From: an uncultured Paracoccaceae bacterium
Lineage (GTDB): Bacteria > Pseudomonadota > Alphaproteobacteria > Rhodobacterales > Rhodobacteraceae
NCBI GenBank assembly: GCA_945952025.1
Contig: CAMFGW010000004.1
Coordinates: 92,926 to 156,925 of the forward strand
Direction of reading: 5' to 3'
Length of the DNA: 64,000 nt
Below, in pieces: positions 18,752 to 27,450 of this stretch (position 1 is the stretch's first letter; every line of letters begins with the position of its first letter). The translations under genes were made by a program, and so were the position numbers. Under the pieces are notes generated by a model, which was not told where the DNA came from, searched no databases, and was given only the letters and a program-made list of their open reading frames with translations.

Positions 18752-20092
18752 ATGAGCGAACCCTTGCACATCGTTGGCGCCGGAATGGCCGGGTCAGAGG
18801 CCGCCTGGGCCGCGGCTAAGGCCGGACGGCCTGTCGTCCTGCATGAGATGCGGCCGAAGGTTGCGACCTTCGCCCACCGGACCGGGCTGTGCGCCGAGCT
18901 CGTCTGCTCGAACTCCTTCCGGTCGGATGATGACGAGAGGAATGCCGTCGGTCTTCTGCACTGGGAGATGCGGGCGGCGGGCGGGCTTTTGATGGATGTG
19001 GCCGCGCGCCACCGCCTGCCGGCCGGAGGCGCGCTGGCCGTCGACCGCGACGCCTTCGCGGCCGAGGTGACGGACAGGCTCCGCGCCCATCCGCTGATTT
19101 CTTTCTCGGCGGAAGAGGTCACCGACCTGCCGGACCAGGGACACTGGATCATCGCGACCGGGCCCCTGACGTCCGAGCCGCTGGCCCGTTCGATCCGGGC
19201 GGCGACGGGGGCCGAGGCGCTGGCCTTCTTCGACGCCATCGCGCCCATCGTTCATGCCGACACGATCGACATGTCCGTCGCCTGGCGCCAGTCGCGCTAT
19301 GACAAGGGCGAGACGGACGAGGAACGCCGCGCCTACATCAACTGTCCCATGGACCGCGCCCAGTACGAAGCCTTCCTCGACGCGCTTCTGGGGGCCGACA
19401 AGGCCACCTTCCGCGAGGGCGAGACGGCGGGCTATTTCGACGGCTGCCTGCCGGTCGAGGTGATGGCCGAACGCGGCCGCGAGACCTTGCGCTTCGGGCC
19501 GATGAAGCCCGTCGGCCTGACCAATGCGCACCGGCCGGACGTGAAGCCCTATGCCGTCGTGCAGCTGCGCCGCGACAATGCGCTCGGCACGCTCTACAAT
19601 ATCGTCGGCTTCCAGACCAAGATGAAGCACGGCGCGCAAGTCGATGTTTTCCGGATGATTCCGGGGCTGGAGCAGGCCAGCTTCGCGCGTCTGGGCGGCA
19701 TCCACCGCAACACCTTCATCAACTCGCCGACGCTTCTGGACGGAGGGATGCGGCTGAAGTCGCGCCCCAACCTGCGCTTTGCCGGCCAGATCACCGGGGT
19801 CGAGGGCTATGTCGAAAGCGCGGCCATGGGGCTTCTGGCCGGCCGGCTCGCGGCGGCAGCGATGGCGGGGCGCGACATGGACGGCCCGCCGCCCGAGACG
19901 GCCATGGGCGCGCTCGTCGCCCATATCACCGGGGGGGCCGAGGCCAAAACGTTCCAGCCGATGAACGTGAACTTCGGGCTTTTCCCGCCGATCGACGCGC
20001 GGGGCGGGCGGCGGGGGCGCAAGGACCGTTACAAGGCCTATACGGACCGGGCGAAGGCGCTGTTCACGGACTGGCTGTCAGGGCAGGGGTGA
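18752..20092 (+). CDS. trmFO: Methylenetetrahydrofolate-tRNA-(uracil-5-)-methyltransferase TrmFO
   Basis: 446 residues. FAD-binding Rossmann motif [16 protein letters not shown] at the N-terminus, TrmFO signature [12 protein letters not shown], the catalytic-region CPMDRAQYE, and [21 protein letters not shown] near the C-terminal half. It makes ribothymidine at tRNA position 54 using methylene-THF and FADH2. ATG at 18752 is preferred over the in-frame GTG at 18743 because family N-termini begin a few residues before the dinucleotide motif. Its stop overlaps the gluQ start (TGATG), so the two tRNA-modification genes are coupled. Confidence 0.97.
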   Translation: MSEPLHIVGAGMAGSEAAWAAAKAGRPVVLHEMRPKVATFAHRTGLCAELVCSNSFRSDDDERNAVGLLHWEMRAAGGLLMDVAARHRLPAGGALAVDRDAFAAEVTDRLRAHPLISFSAEEVTDLPDQGHWIIATGPLTSEPLARSIRAATGAEALAFFDAIAPIVHADTIDMSVAWRQSRYDKGETDEERRAYINCPMDRAQYEAFLDALLGADKATFREGETAGYFDGCLPVEVMAERGRETLRFGPMKPVGLTNAHRPDVKPYAVVQLRRDNALGTLYNIVGFQTKMKHGAQVDVFRMIPGLEQASFARLGGIHRNTFINSPTLLDGGMRLKSRPNLRFAGQITGVEGYVESAAMGLLAGRLAAAAMAGRDMDGPPPETAMGALVAHITGGAEAKTFQPMNVNFGLFPPIDARGGRRGRKDRYKAYTDRAKALFTDWLSGQG

Positions 20093-20925
20093 TGCGCACC
20101 CGCTTCGCGCCCTCGCCGACCGGGCCGCTGCATCTTGGCCATGCCTATTCGGCGATCCTTGCCCATGACATGGCGCGCAGGGCGGGGGGGACCTTCCTTC
20201 TGCGGATGGAGGATACGGACCTTCAGCGGTCCCGGCCCGAGTGGGAGGCCGCGATCATCGAGGACCTGGCCTGGCTCGGCCTGAGCTGGGACGGGCCAGT
20301 CCATCGCCAGTCCGAGCATATCGCGCGCTACAACGACCGGCTCGAGACGCTGACGGGAGGCGGGCTTCTCTACCCCTGTTCCTGCACCCGGGGCGACATC
20401 CGCGCGGCCCTTTCGGCGCCCCAAGAAGGCGCGGTGGCACCGGTTTATCCGGGGACCTGTCGGGGCCGTCCGATGGCGTCGCGCCTGCCCGGTGATGCGC
20501 TCAGGCTCGATCTGGGGGCGGCGCTCGCCAGGCTCGACCCTGCGGCGCTGGTCTTCACGGATACGGGGCCGGAGCATCCGGGGCGGCATTCCGTCGACCC
20601 CGAGGTGGCGCGGCGGGTGATCGGCGATGTGGTCCTTGGCCGCAAGGGCGACGGGATCGTCGCCTATTTCCTCGCCTCGGCCTTCGATGATGCCGATCAG
20701 GGGATCACCCATGTGATCCGGGGGGCCGACCTCTTCGACTATACCCCGGTGCAGGTGATCCTGCAGCGCCTCCTGGGCCTGCCGACGCCTGTCTACCACC
20801 ACCACCGGCTGATCCGCGACGAGGCTGGCAAGCGGCTGGCCAAGCGCGACGATGCCCGCGCGATCGGCAAATATCGCGACGAGGGGGCGACGGCGCACGA
20901 CATCCGGCGGATGGTGGGGCTGTGA
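20092..20925 (+). CDS. gluQ: Glutamyl-Q tRNA(Asp) synthetase
   Basis: 277 residues. It has the class I HIGH-like FAPSPTGPLHLGHAYSA, the KMSKS-equivalent GKRLAKRD, and the zinc-site cysteines CSC and PGTC that mark GluQRS. The C-terminal anticodon-binding domain of GltX is absent, as expected. It attaches glutamate to queuosine in the anticodon of tRNA-Asp. The ATG at 20092 overlaps the trmFO stop; a GTG one codon earlier is possible. A tandem pair of structured repeats follows directly. Confidence 0.95.
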   Translation: MRTRFAPSPTGPLHLGHAYSAILAHDMARRAGGTFLLRMEDTDLQRSRPEWEAAIIEDLAWLGLSWDGPVHRQSEHIARYNDRLETLTGGGLLYPCSCTRGDIRAALSAPQEGAVAPVYPGTCRGRPMASRLPGDALRLDLGAALARLDPAALVFTDTGPEHPGRHSVDPEVARRVIGDVVLGRKGDGIVAYFLASAFDDADQGITHVIRGADLFDYTPVQVILQRLLGLPTPVYHHHRLIRDEAGKRLAKRDDARAIGKYRDEGATAHDIRRMVGL

Positions 20926-20948
20926 GATGTCGGGGTTTTTGGGTCTGG

Positions 20949-21180
20949 TTGGCAGAGGCAAGTGACTCTGCCATGCGATGGCTTTTCCGCTGTCCGGGCC
21001 GATGGCCCAAAGCCATCGGCCAGCGCCCGCCCCGCCGATGGCGGGCGCTTTCGAGCCCACCGGGGCGGGCGCTGGCCTTTGATGGTGAGTGACACGGACG
21101 GTCCAGCGGAACCGCCTCGCTGCGGCCGGGGAAACGCAGTGCGTTTCCTTTTCCCGCCCGGCCCGGCGAGTCGCGGCGGC
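20949..21180 (+). repeat. Structured intergenic repeat, copy B1
   Basis: First half of a tandem dimer filling the gene-free gap 20926-21415 between convergent gluQ and the CorC-like gene. Modules in order: GGCAGAG/CTCTGCC (20951-20972), CCGATGGC/GCCATCGG (20999-21019), the 14-bp inverted repeat GGCCAGCGCCCGCC/GGCGGGCGCTGGCC (21018-21031 with 21064-21077), GGTCCAGCGG, and GGAAACGC/GCGTTTCC (21130-21148), ending TTTTCCCGCCCGGCCCGGC. Confidence 0.88.
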
Positions 21181-21411
21181 CAGCGGTTCGAGTGGCAGGG
21201 GCCGTTGACCCTGCCATGCGATAGCCAAGCCCGTTGTCCCGGCCCGTGGCCCAAAGGCCATCGGCCAGCGCCCGCCCCGCCATCGGCGGGCGCTCTGCGC
21301 CCACCGGGGCAGGCGCCGGCCTTTGTAGGTAAGTGACATCAGCGGTCCAGCGGAGACGTTTCCGCACCGGCGGGGGAAACCTATAGGTTTCCTTTTCCCG
21401 CCCGGCCCGGC
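21181..21411 (+). repeat. Structured intergenic repeat, copy B2
   Basis: Second half of the dimer, with the same modules as B1 but changed stems: GGCAGGG/CCCTGCC (21194-21215) instead of GGCAGAG/CTCTGCC, and the perfect 18-bp palindrome GGAAACCTATAGGTTTCC (21375-21392) in place of GGAAACGC/GCGTTTCC. Pairing is maintained in both cases. It runs to within a few bases of the CorC-like stop codon. Confidence 0.88.
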
Positions 21412-21415
21412 ATTC

Positions 21416-22720
21416 CTAAAGGGGCCGGATCTTCAGCCGCGTGATGCGGTTGTCCTTGCGGCTCAACACCTCGAACCGGAAGCCGTGGAAGCTGAAGACC
21501 TGGCCCTCGGTCGGGATCATCTGCGCCTCGTGGATCACGAGGCCCGCGATGGTGTTGGCCTCGTCGTCGGGCAGGTTCCAGTCGGTCGCGCGGTTCAGGT
21601 CGCGGATCGTGGTCACGCCGTCGACGATATAGTCGCCGCCCTCGCCGGGCTTGATCTGGTGTTCGGCGTCGATGTCGAACTCGTCCGCGATCTCGCCCAC
21701 GATCTCCTCGAGGATGTCCTCGAGCGTCAGGAGGCCCTGCAAAGCGCCATATTCGTCGACGACCAGCGCGAAATGGGTGCGGCTTTTCAGGAAGGCGCGC
21801 ATCTGTTCGTCAAGCGTCGTGGTTTCCGGCACGAAATAGGGGGGCTTCGCCACGCTCAGTATGTCGAAGCCGCGCATGGTGCCGTTCTGCATGCCGCCCG
21901 CGCGCAGGGACTTCTCGACCGCACGCAGAAGGTCCTTGGCATGGACGACGCCGAGGATGTTCTCGGGCTCGCCCCGGTAGACCGGCAGGCGCGAATGGGG
22001 CGAGGCGAGGACTTTCGAGATGATGTCGGCCGGGGCCGCATCGCCGTCGATCATCGCGATCTTCGAGCGGTGGAGCATGATCTCGTCCACCGTCCGGTCG
22101 CCAAGGTCCAGGGCGCCCAGAAGCCGGTCGCGGTCCTCTTTCTGCACCGTGCCCTCGGAGTGAGCCAGCGCGAGGGTGCCGGCGATTTCCTCGTGCACCG
22201 AAAACAGGTGGCTGTTCGGATCGGTGCGCACCCCGAAAAGCAGAAGGACTAGACGGACGATCCCCTGCACCAGCGCAAGGATCGGCGACAGGAGCCGCAT
22301 CAGGAACCAGACGCCGACCGACACGCGCGAGGCCACGGCCTCGGGGTAGGTGATGGCGTAGGTCTTGGGCAGGACCTCGGCGAAGATCAGGACAAGGACG
22401 GTCATCACCGCCGTCGCGATCACGACGCCCGTCTCGCCGAAGGCGCGTGTCAGGACGGCGGTCGCGAGCGATGCCGACAGGATGTTGGCGATATTGTTGC
22501 CCAGAAGCAGCGCGCCGATCAGCCGCTCGCTGTCCTCGGTGACGCGCAGGGCGACCTTCGCGCCGCGGCTGCCCCGGTCGGCCATGGCGTGCAGCTTGGC
22601 GCGGCTTGAGCCGGTCAGGGCCGTCTCTGACCCCGAAAAGAAGGCCGAGATCAGCAGAAGCGCCAGGATCGCGCCGCCGTAGATCCAAAGCGCGGGGTCG
22701 AGTTGGGTCTGTTGTTCCAT
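21416..22720 (-). CDS. CNNM/CorC-HlyC family membrane protein
   Basis: 434 residues. N-terminal DUF21/CNNM transmembrane domain (about 10-150, entry motif ISAFFSGSETALTGSSRAKL), two CBS domains (about 205-330), and a C-terminal CorC_HlyC domain (about 345-430). The family includes Mg2+/Co2+ efflux and Mg2+ homeostasis proteins (MpfA, CorB); 'hemolysin' in older annotation is misleading. It probably exports or controls Mg2+ at the inner membrane. It stands alone, convergent with gluQ across the repeat dimer. Confidence 0.9.
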   Translation of the reverse strand: MEQQTQLDPALWIYGGAILALLLISAFFSGSETALTGSSRAKLHAMADRGSRGAKVALRVTEDSERLIGALLLGNNIANILSASLATAVLTRAFGETGVVIATAVMTVLVLIFAEVLPKTYAITYPEAVASRVSVGVWFLMRLLSPILALVQGIVRLVLLLFGVRTDPNSHLFSVHEEIAGTLALAHSEGTVQKEDRDRLLGALDLGDRTVDEIMLHRSKIAMIDGDAAPADIISKVLASPHSRLPVYRGEPENILGVVHAKDLLRAVEKSLRAGGMQNGTMRGFDILSVAKPPYFVPETTTLDEQMRAFLKSRTHFALVVDEYGALQGLLTLEDILEEIVGEIADEFDIDAEHQIKPGEGGDYIVDGVTTIRDLNRATDWNLPDDEANTIAGLVIHEAQMIPTEGQVFSFHGFRFEVLSRKDNRITRLKIRPL

Positions 22721-22780
22721 TGCGGGCGCGCGCCTGTCCGTTCAGCCTGTCGTCGGTTCAGCCTGCCGTCCGGGCGCGCC

Positions 22781-23632
22781 TCAGCGCAGCCGGTCGCGCA
22801 GAGGTTCCAGATTGTAGCCAAAGCGCGCCCCCGCCGCGATCAGCGCGTCGGCACTGTCCTGGCCCGCGCGCGCCAGCGCCCAGACCTGCGACGAGCGGTT
22901 GCCGGATGCGCAATAGGCGAAGGTCGGGCCCTGACAGGCCAGCGCCTTGGCCTGTTCGGCGACATTGCCCTCGGTCATCTGGCCGGGGGTCACGGGATTG
23001 TAGACATACTCAAGGCCTGCCGCCGTGGCAGCGGCCTTCATCGCCGCCGATTGCAGGTCCGGCGGGTTTTCGGCATCGGGCCGGTTGCAGACGACCCGCG
23101 CGAAGCCGGCGGCCTTCAGGCCGGCCATGTCCGACGGTGCGATCTGCGGGGAAACGGCGTAGCCGTCGCTCAGTCGGCGAATGTCCATCTTGCTTTTCCT
23201 TTGCCCCATGGGCCCGTTGAGACGCGCGCGAACCGCGGGCGCAAGCATCATACCCGCCACCATCGCAAGAAGAAAGACAAGCCCGCCCGTCCCGCCGAAA
23301 CTCAGCGAGGCCATCGCCGGGCCGGGGCAAAGGCCCGCGAGCGCCCAGCCGGCGCCAAAGAGGAGCGAGCCGATGACCAGCCCCCGGTCGAGGTGCGCGC
23401 CCGTCGGGCCGGGGTAGGGGGTGCCAAGGGCGGCGGCGGGGCGGCGGGCGGCGATGCGCCAGGCGATCGCCATGGGCAGGATCGCGCCGCCAAGGACGAA
23501 GGCCAGCGTCGGGTCCCAACGGCCGAAGATGTCGAGCCAGCCCTGCACCCGTGCCGTGTCAGTCATGCCCGACAGGACGAGCCCCAGCCCGAAAAGGGCG
23601 CCCACGCCAAGGGCGGACAGTAGCCGGGCCAT
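22781..23632 (-). CDS. Fusion: YeeE/YedE-type (DUF6691) permease half plus TIGR01244 sulfurtransferase/phosphatase domain
   Basis: 283 residues. Residues 1-140 form a four-to-five-helix YeeE/YedE half-transporter with the family block GLCPGPAMASLSFGG. Residues about 148-283 form a Blh-like TIGR01244 domain with the active loop YCASGNRSSQ (C-x5-R). The two are usually separate genes. Here the frame is continuous, but the second domain retains its own ATG (23188) preceded by AAAGGAAA, so it may also be translated alone. Its start overlaps the stop of the upstream YeeE gene (TGATG). Likely role: uptake and handling of thiosulfate or sulfane sulfur. Confidence 0.82.
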   Translation of the reverse strand: MARLLSALGVGALFGLGLVLSGMTDTARVQGWLDIFGRWDPTLAFVLGGAILPMAIAWRIAARRPAAALGTPYPGPTGAHLDRGLVIGSLLFGAGWALAGLCPGPAMASLSFGGTGGLVFLLAMVAGMMLAPAVRARLNGPMGQRKSKMDIRRLSDGYAVSPQIAPSDMAGLKAAGFARVVCNRPDAENPPDLQSAAMKAAATAAGLEYVYNPVTPGQMTEGNVAEQAKALACQGPTFAYCASGNRSSQVWALARAGQDSADALIAAGARFGYNLEPLRDRLR

Positions 23633-24075
23633 CAGATGATCCCCCAGACATGGCGGGCTACGAACATGGTCACGGCCCCGGACAGAAGGTAAAGCAGCGT
23701 CGCGACGATGCCCCGGACCGACAGGCGCGAGATGCCGCAGACGCCATGCCCCGAGGTGCAGCCGTTGGCGAGCCTTGTGCCCAGCCCGACAAGCAGTCCC
23801 GCGACGATGACGATGGCAAGGGTGCCCGTCAGGTGCGTCGGCGGCGCATGGCCCGCAAGCGCCACCAGCGCCGGCGCGCCGACCAGCCCCGCGATCAGCG
23901 CCAGCCGCTCGGACGCCGTGGCGCGGCCCGAGCCGTCCAGAAGGCCGCCGAGGATGCCCGAGGCGCCCATGATCCGCCCGTTGACCAGCAGATAGGCCGA
24001 GGCCGCCGCGCCGATCATCAGCCCGCCCGCGAGCCCCCGCAGCCCGTCCGCGAGCGTCCAACCCTCGATCACCAT
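23632..24075 (-). CDS. YeeE/YedE family membrane protein (sulfur transport)
   Basis: 147 residues with about four TM helices and the signature NGCTSGHGVCGISRLS, whose Cys residues are thought to relay thiosulfate in TsuA-like proteins. ATG at 24075 was chosen; the upstream open extension (to 24153) is not membrane-like. It is the first gene of a two-gene operon whose second gene carries the complementary YeeE half fused to a sulfurtransferase domain. Divergent from the DksA-like gene. Confidence 0.87.
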   Translation of the reverse strand: MVIEGWTLADGLRGLAGGLMIGAAASAYLLVNGRIMGASGILGGLLDGSGRATASERLALIAGLVGAPALVALAGHAPPTHLTGTLAIVIVAGLLVGLGTRLANGCTSGHGVCGISRLSVRGIVATLLYLLSGAVTMFVARHVWGII

Positions 24076-24232
24076 CCTGCGTGCCCCCTTTTCGGTCCCC
24101 TCCGCCCGGTTTCGCAAGCGGGTCGGCCCTGCGCAAGGTTTGACTTGCATCATGGTGCCCCGCGCGCCAGTTTTCTAGGCAGGCGCGCAGGTCCAGCCGG
24201 ACCATGCCCAAATGCTGCGTTCAGGAGCCATC

Positions 24233-24568
24233 ATGACCTCGATCGACGACCGTATTGCCGCCCTTCGCACGCGCCAGCAGGATCTGCAGGCGCGGATGAG
24301 TTCGATCGAGTCCGAGCTTGAGGGGCACGACGCCAAGGACTTCGAGGACATGGCGACCGAGCGCGAGGGCGACGAGGTGCTCGAGGATATGGGCCAGTCG
24401 GCGCAGCAGGAATTGCGCATGATCGAGGCGGCACTCGCCCGCGCCGACGAAGGTGAGTACGGCTTCTGCGTGCGTTGCGGGACGCAGATCGACGAGGGGC
24501 GGCTCGACATCCTGCCGGCGACGCCCTTCTGCGCCACCTGCGCCGCCCAGGTCGCAGCCGGGGGTTGA
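24233..24568 (+). CDS. DksA/TraR C4-type zinc-finger family protein
   Basis: 111 residues. N-terminal helical hairpin (about 1-75, with the acidic EGDEVLEDMG stretch) and a zinc finger formed by CVRC and CATC near the C-terminus. TraR/DksA-type proteins act in the secondary channel of RNA polymerase; this short form lacks part of the DksA coiled-coil, so strength and ppGpp dependence cannot be told. AGGAG at 24223-24227 fixes the ATG at 24233; the upstream MLRSGAI extension is not expected to be translated. Confidence 0.88.
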   Translation: MTSIDDRIAALRTRQQDLQARMSSIESELEGHDAKDFEDMATEREGDEVLEDMGQSAQQELRMIEAALARADEGEYGFCVRCGTQIDEGRLDILPATPFCATCAAQVAAGG

Positions 24569-24663
24569 TCGCGACCCTGTCTTTGCTTGCCAAAGCGGCC
24601 CCGGTCGCAGACAGTTGACGCAGAGCCGCAGCAAGCGGCCGGGGCAGGACTGCGGGGGCAGCG

Positions 24664-26772
24664 ATGGGTGAGGGCGAAAGCGACGCGGGCTTTGACCTTG
24701 GCACCGACCTGGTGCGCCTTGGCGTGGCCGACGGCGTCGCGACCATCACGCTCGACAATCCGCCGCTGAATGCGCTTGGCCATGGCCTGCGCGCGGGGCT
24801 TGCCGCCGCCTTCCGCATCGCCTCCGACGACGCGCAGGTCCGCGCCATCGTCCTGGCCGCCGCCGGGCGCAGCTGGCCGGTCGGGGCCGACATCCGTGAG
24901 TTCGGCAAGCCGCCCGTCCCGCCCACCCTGCCGGAACTCTGCCGCCAGATCGCCGCCGCGACGAAGCCGGTCATCGCCGCGCTTCACGGCAATGCGCTGG
25001 GCGGCGGGCTGGAACTGGCGCTTGTCGCCGCGATCCGGGTTGCGGCGCCCGGCATGTCGCTCGGCCTGCCGGAAGTCACGCTCGGCATCCTGCCGGGTGC
25101 GGGCGGCACGCAGCGGCTGCCGCGGCTGATCGGCCCGGCGGCGGCCTTGCCGATGATCCTGACCGGCCAGCCCGTGACGGCCGAGGCGGCGCTTGCCTCG
25201 GGTCTTGTCGACCGGGTCGCGGCCGATCCGCTGGCCGAGGCGCAGTCGCTGGCCCGCGCCCATGCCGAGGGGCGGCTGACGCTGCCCCTTGCCGCGCGGC
25301 GGCGGGGCCGGCGGGGTGACGTGGGCGACTGGCTTGCCGTCGTCGCAGAGGCCCGTGCCGTTCCGCGCGCGCCCCACCAGATGGCCGAGGCGCGCATCAT
25401 CGACTGCGTCGAGGCGGCCCTTCTCTTGCCGCCCGACCGGGGCCTGATCTTCGAGCGCAGCGCCTTCGAGGACCTGGTCGCAACCCCCGTCGCGCGCGCT
25501 TTGCGCCACGCCTTCTTTGCCGAACGCGGTGCCGCGCGCAGCCTGCCGGCCGAGGCGCGCAAGGTGGCCCCCCTGACCCGGTTGGCCGTCATCGGGACCG
25601 GCCCCCTGGGTGCCGGCCTTGCGGCGCAGGCCCTCGGGCGCGGGGTCGAGGTCACCTTCACCGCCAAGTCGGCGCCGGCGCTGGCCGAGGGACTGGGCCG
25701 CGTCGGGCGGCTCATGGATGCGATGGTGGCGCGGGGCGAGATCGATGCCGGCCAGCGCGCGGCCGACTGGGCGCGGCTCAACGCGACGGTCGGCGGCACG
25801 CCTGCGGACGGGGTGGATGTCATCGTCGATGCGACGCGCGAAGAGCCCCTTGGCCTCAGGCGCCGGTTCCTGTCCTCGCTCGAGGGCTGGCTGACCGGCG
25901 AGCGCGCGGTCCTGAGCCTCGCCTGTTCCGCCGCCCCCGCCGACCTTGCGGCTGCCGCCCGCGCGGGGCACCAGGCGACGCTATGGGTCACGGAACCCGC
26001 AAGCCGCATCACGCTGGCCGAGCTTCGGGCAGACGACACCGCGCTGCCCGCGCTGAAGGCGGCGCAGGCCCTGTCCGAGCGGTTGGGCTGGCGGCTTCTG
26101 CGCACCGGCGCGAGTGCGGGCGGCCCCGGCTTTGTCGGGCGCAGGCTTTGGACCGCCTATCTGGATCTGGCCGACCGCTGCCTGTCGGCGGGTGCCCTGC
26201 CGCACGAGGTCGACGCGGCCTTTCGCGCCTGGGGCATGGCGCGGGGGCCGTTCGACCGGGCGGATGTCTACGGGCTCGACCATCGTCTCTATACGACCCC
26301 CGAACGGCGTGCCGGCACGCTCGCCGATCCGGTGGCCGAGGCGCTCAGGCTCGAGTTGCGGGCGGGCAAGCGGACGGGGCGCGCTGCCGGGCAGGGCTAT
26401 TACCGCTATGACGGTGCCCGGCAATTGCCCGACGAGGCGGTGACGGCCGAGCTTGCCGGGCTGCGGTCCCGCGCCGCCCTGCCGCGCGACGCGCTTCAGG
26501 CGCGGCTGGTCGCGGGGCTGGCCAATGCCGGGGCCTGGGCCCTGGCCGGGGGGCAGGCGAAGGCGCCGGTCGATGTGGACCTCTGCGCCATGGCGCAGGG
26601 CGTGCCGCGCTGGCGGGGCGGCGTGATGCAGGCCGCCGACGAGATGGGGCCGCTTCTTCTTCGCGACCTTCTGCGGGCGCTGGCCGAACGCGGCGACGGC
26701 TTCTGGGAGCCCGCGCCCGTCTGGGACGAACTGGCGCTGAAGGGTGGCAGGCTCTCCGACCTTAATCCCTGA
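24664..26772 (+). CDS. FadJ/FadB-like enoyl-CoA hydratase / 3-hydroxyacyl-CoA dehydrogenase fusion with eroded dehydrogenase site
   Basis: 702 residues. The crotonase half (about 1-190) is intact: oxyanion loop GADIREFG, catalytic Glu positions in GGGLELAL and LPEVTLGILPGAGGTQ. The NAD-binding dehydrogenase half starts VIGTGPLGAGLAAQAL (about residue 305), where the usual Met of GxGxMG is Leu. The segment that normally reads HFFNP reads WVTEP here, so the catalytic His is absent, and the usual VNR reads VGR, so the catalytic Asn is absent. The protein may be a hydratase/isomerase only, or use a different dehydrogenase mechanism. No thiolase partner is adjacent; a TetR gene is convergent. Confidence 0.82.
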   Translation: MGEGESDAGFDLGTDLVRLGVADGVATITLDNPPLNALGHGLRAGLAAAFRIASDDAQVRAIVLAAAGRSWPVGADIREFGKPPVPPTLPELCRQIAAATKPVIAALHGNALGGGLELALVAAIRVAAPGMSLGLPEVTLGILPGAGGTQRLPRLIGPAAALPMILTGQPVTAEAALASGLVDRVAADPLAEAQSLARAHAEGRLTLPLAARRRGRRGDVGDWLAVVAEARAVPRAPHQMAEARIIDCVEAALLLPPDRGLIFERSAFEDLVATPVARALRHAFFAERGAARSLPAEARKVAPLTRLAVIGTGPLGAGLAAQALGRGVEVTFTAKSAPALAEGLGRVGRLMDAMVARGEIDAGQRAADWARLNATVGGTPADGVDVIVDATREEPLGLRRRFLSSLEGWLTGERAVLSLACSAAPADLAAAARAGHQATLWVTEPASRITLAELRADDTALPALKAAQALSERLGWRLLRTGASAGGPGFVGRRLWTAYLDLADRCLSAGALPHEVDAAFRAWGMARGPFDRADVYGLDHRLYTTPERRAGTLADPVAEALRLELRAGKRTGRAAGQGYYRYDGARQLPDEAVTAELAGLRSRAALPRDALQARLVAGLANAGAWALAGGQAKAPVDVDLCAMAQGVPRWRGGVMQAADEMGPLLLRDLLRALAERGDGFWEPAPVWDELALKGGRLSDLNP

Positions 26773-26815
26773 CAGTCACGCCACTTACCCGGCGAGCCTC
26801 ATGCAACGCATGAAA

Positions 26816-27433
26816 TCAGTTGTCCGGCGGCACGAGGCCGAGGCCCCTGAGATAGATGCCGATCCCGGCCTCCAGCAGGTCCTCGGGCGGGAAGGGCGCG
26901 TTGACGCCGGGCTTGCCGCGCGCGAAGAGTTCGACAATGCCGTGGCTCATGGCCCAAATGTGGTTGGCGAACATCGAGGCGGGCGGGCGGCGGTTTTCGG
27001 GGATGTGCTGGGACAGGGCCTCGGCGGCGCGGGTCAGGACGGCGCGGGCGCGTTCGGAAGCGCGGGCAAGCTCGGGCGAGGCGTTGTAGTTCACGCCGCT
27101 TTCGAACATCGACATGTAATAGCCCGGAAACTTCCGCGCGAAGGCCAGGTAGGCGCGCCCCGTCGCCTCGAAGGCCTTGAGTGCCGTGGGCTTGCCGCCC
27201 GCATAGGCATGTTCCAGAAGGTCGCCGAAGATCTCGAACCCCTGGCGGGCACATTCGGCGATCAGGTCGTCACGGCCGTTGAAATGGCGGTAGACGGCGG
27301 CCGGCGTCACCCCCGCCGCGCGGGCCGCGTCCGACAGGCTGAAGCCCTGCGGCCCCTGCTCCTCGATCAGGCGCAGGGCGGCATCGACCAGCGCCTGCCG
27401 AAGATTCCCGTGGTGATAGCCTTGCTTCGCCAT
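26816..27433 (-). CDS. TetR/AcrR-family regulator (WHG-type C-terminal domain)
   Basis: 205 residues. The N-terminal helix-turn-helix runs QALVDAALRLIEEQGPQGFSLSDAARAAGVTPAAVYRHFNGRDDL. The C-terminal ligand domain contains YYMSMFESG and FANHIWAMSHGIVEL, typical of the TetR_C_33/WHG group. The ligand and target are unknown. Candidates are the neighbouring FadJ-like gene (convergent) or ppk2 just upstream on the same strand (17-bp gap, so possibly the same transcript). Confidence 0.9.
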   Translation of the reverse strand: MAKQGYHHGNLRQALVDAALRLIEEQGPQGFSLSDAARAAGVTPAAVYRHFNGRDDLIAECARQGFEIFGDLLEHAYAGGKPTALKAFEATGRAYLAFARKFPGYYMSMFESGVNYNASPELARASERARAVLTRAAEALSQHIPENRRPPASMFANHIWAMSHGIVELFARGKPGVNAPFPPEDLLEAGIGIYLRGLGLVPPDN

Positions 27434-27450
27434 CCGTTCCGTCTGGCCCG

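Noticed and set aside
20926..21415. CRISPR array
   Set aside because: The repeats are about 230 bp, imperfect and contiguous, with internal hairpins and no short spacers or cas genes.
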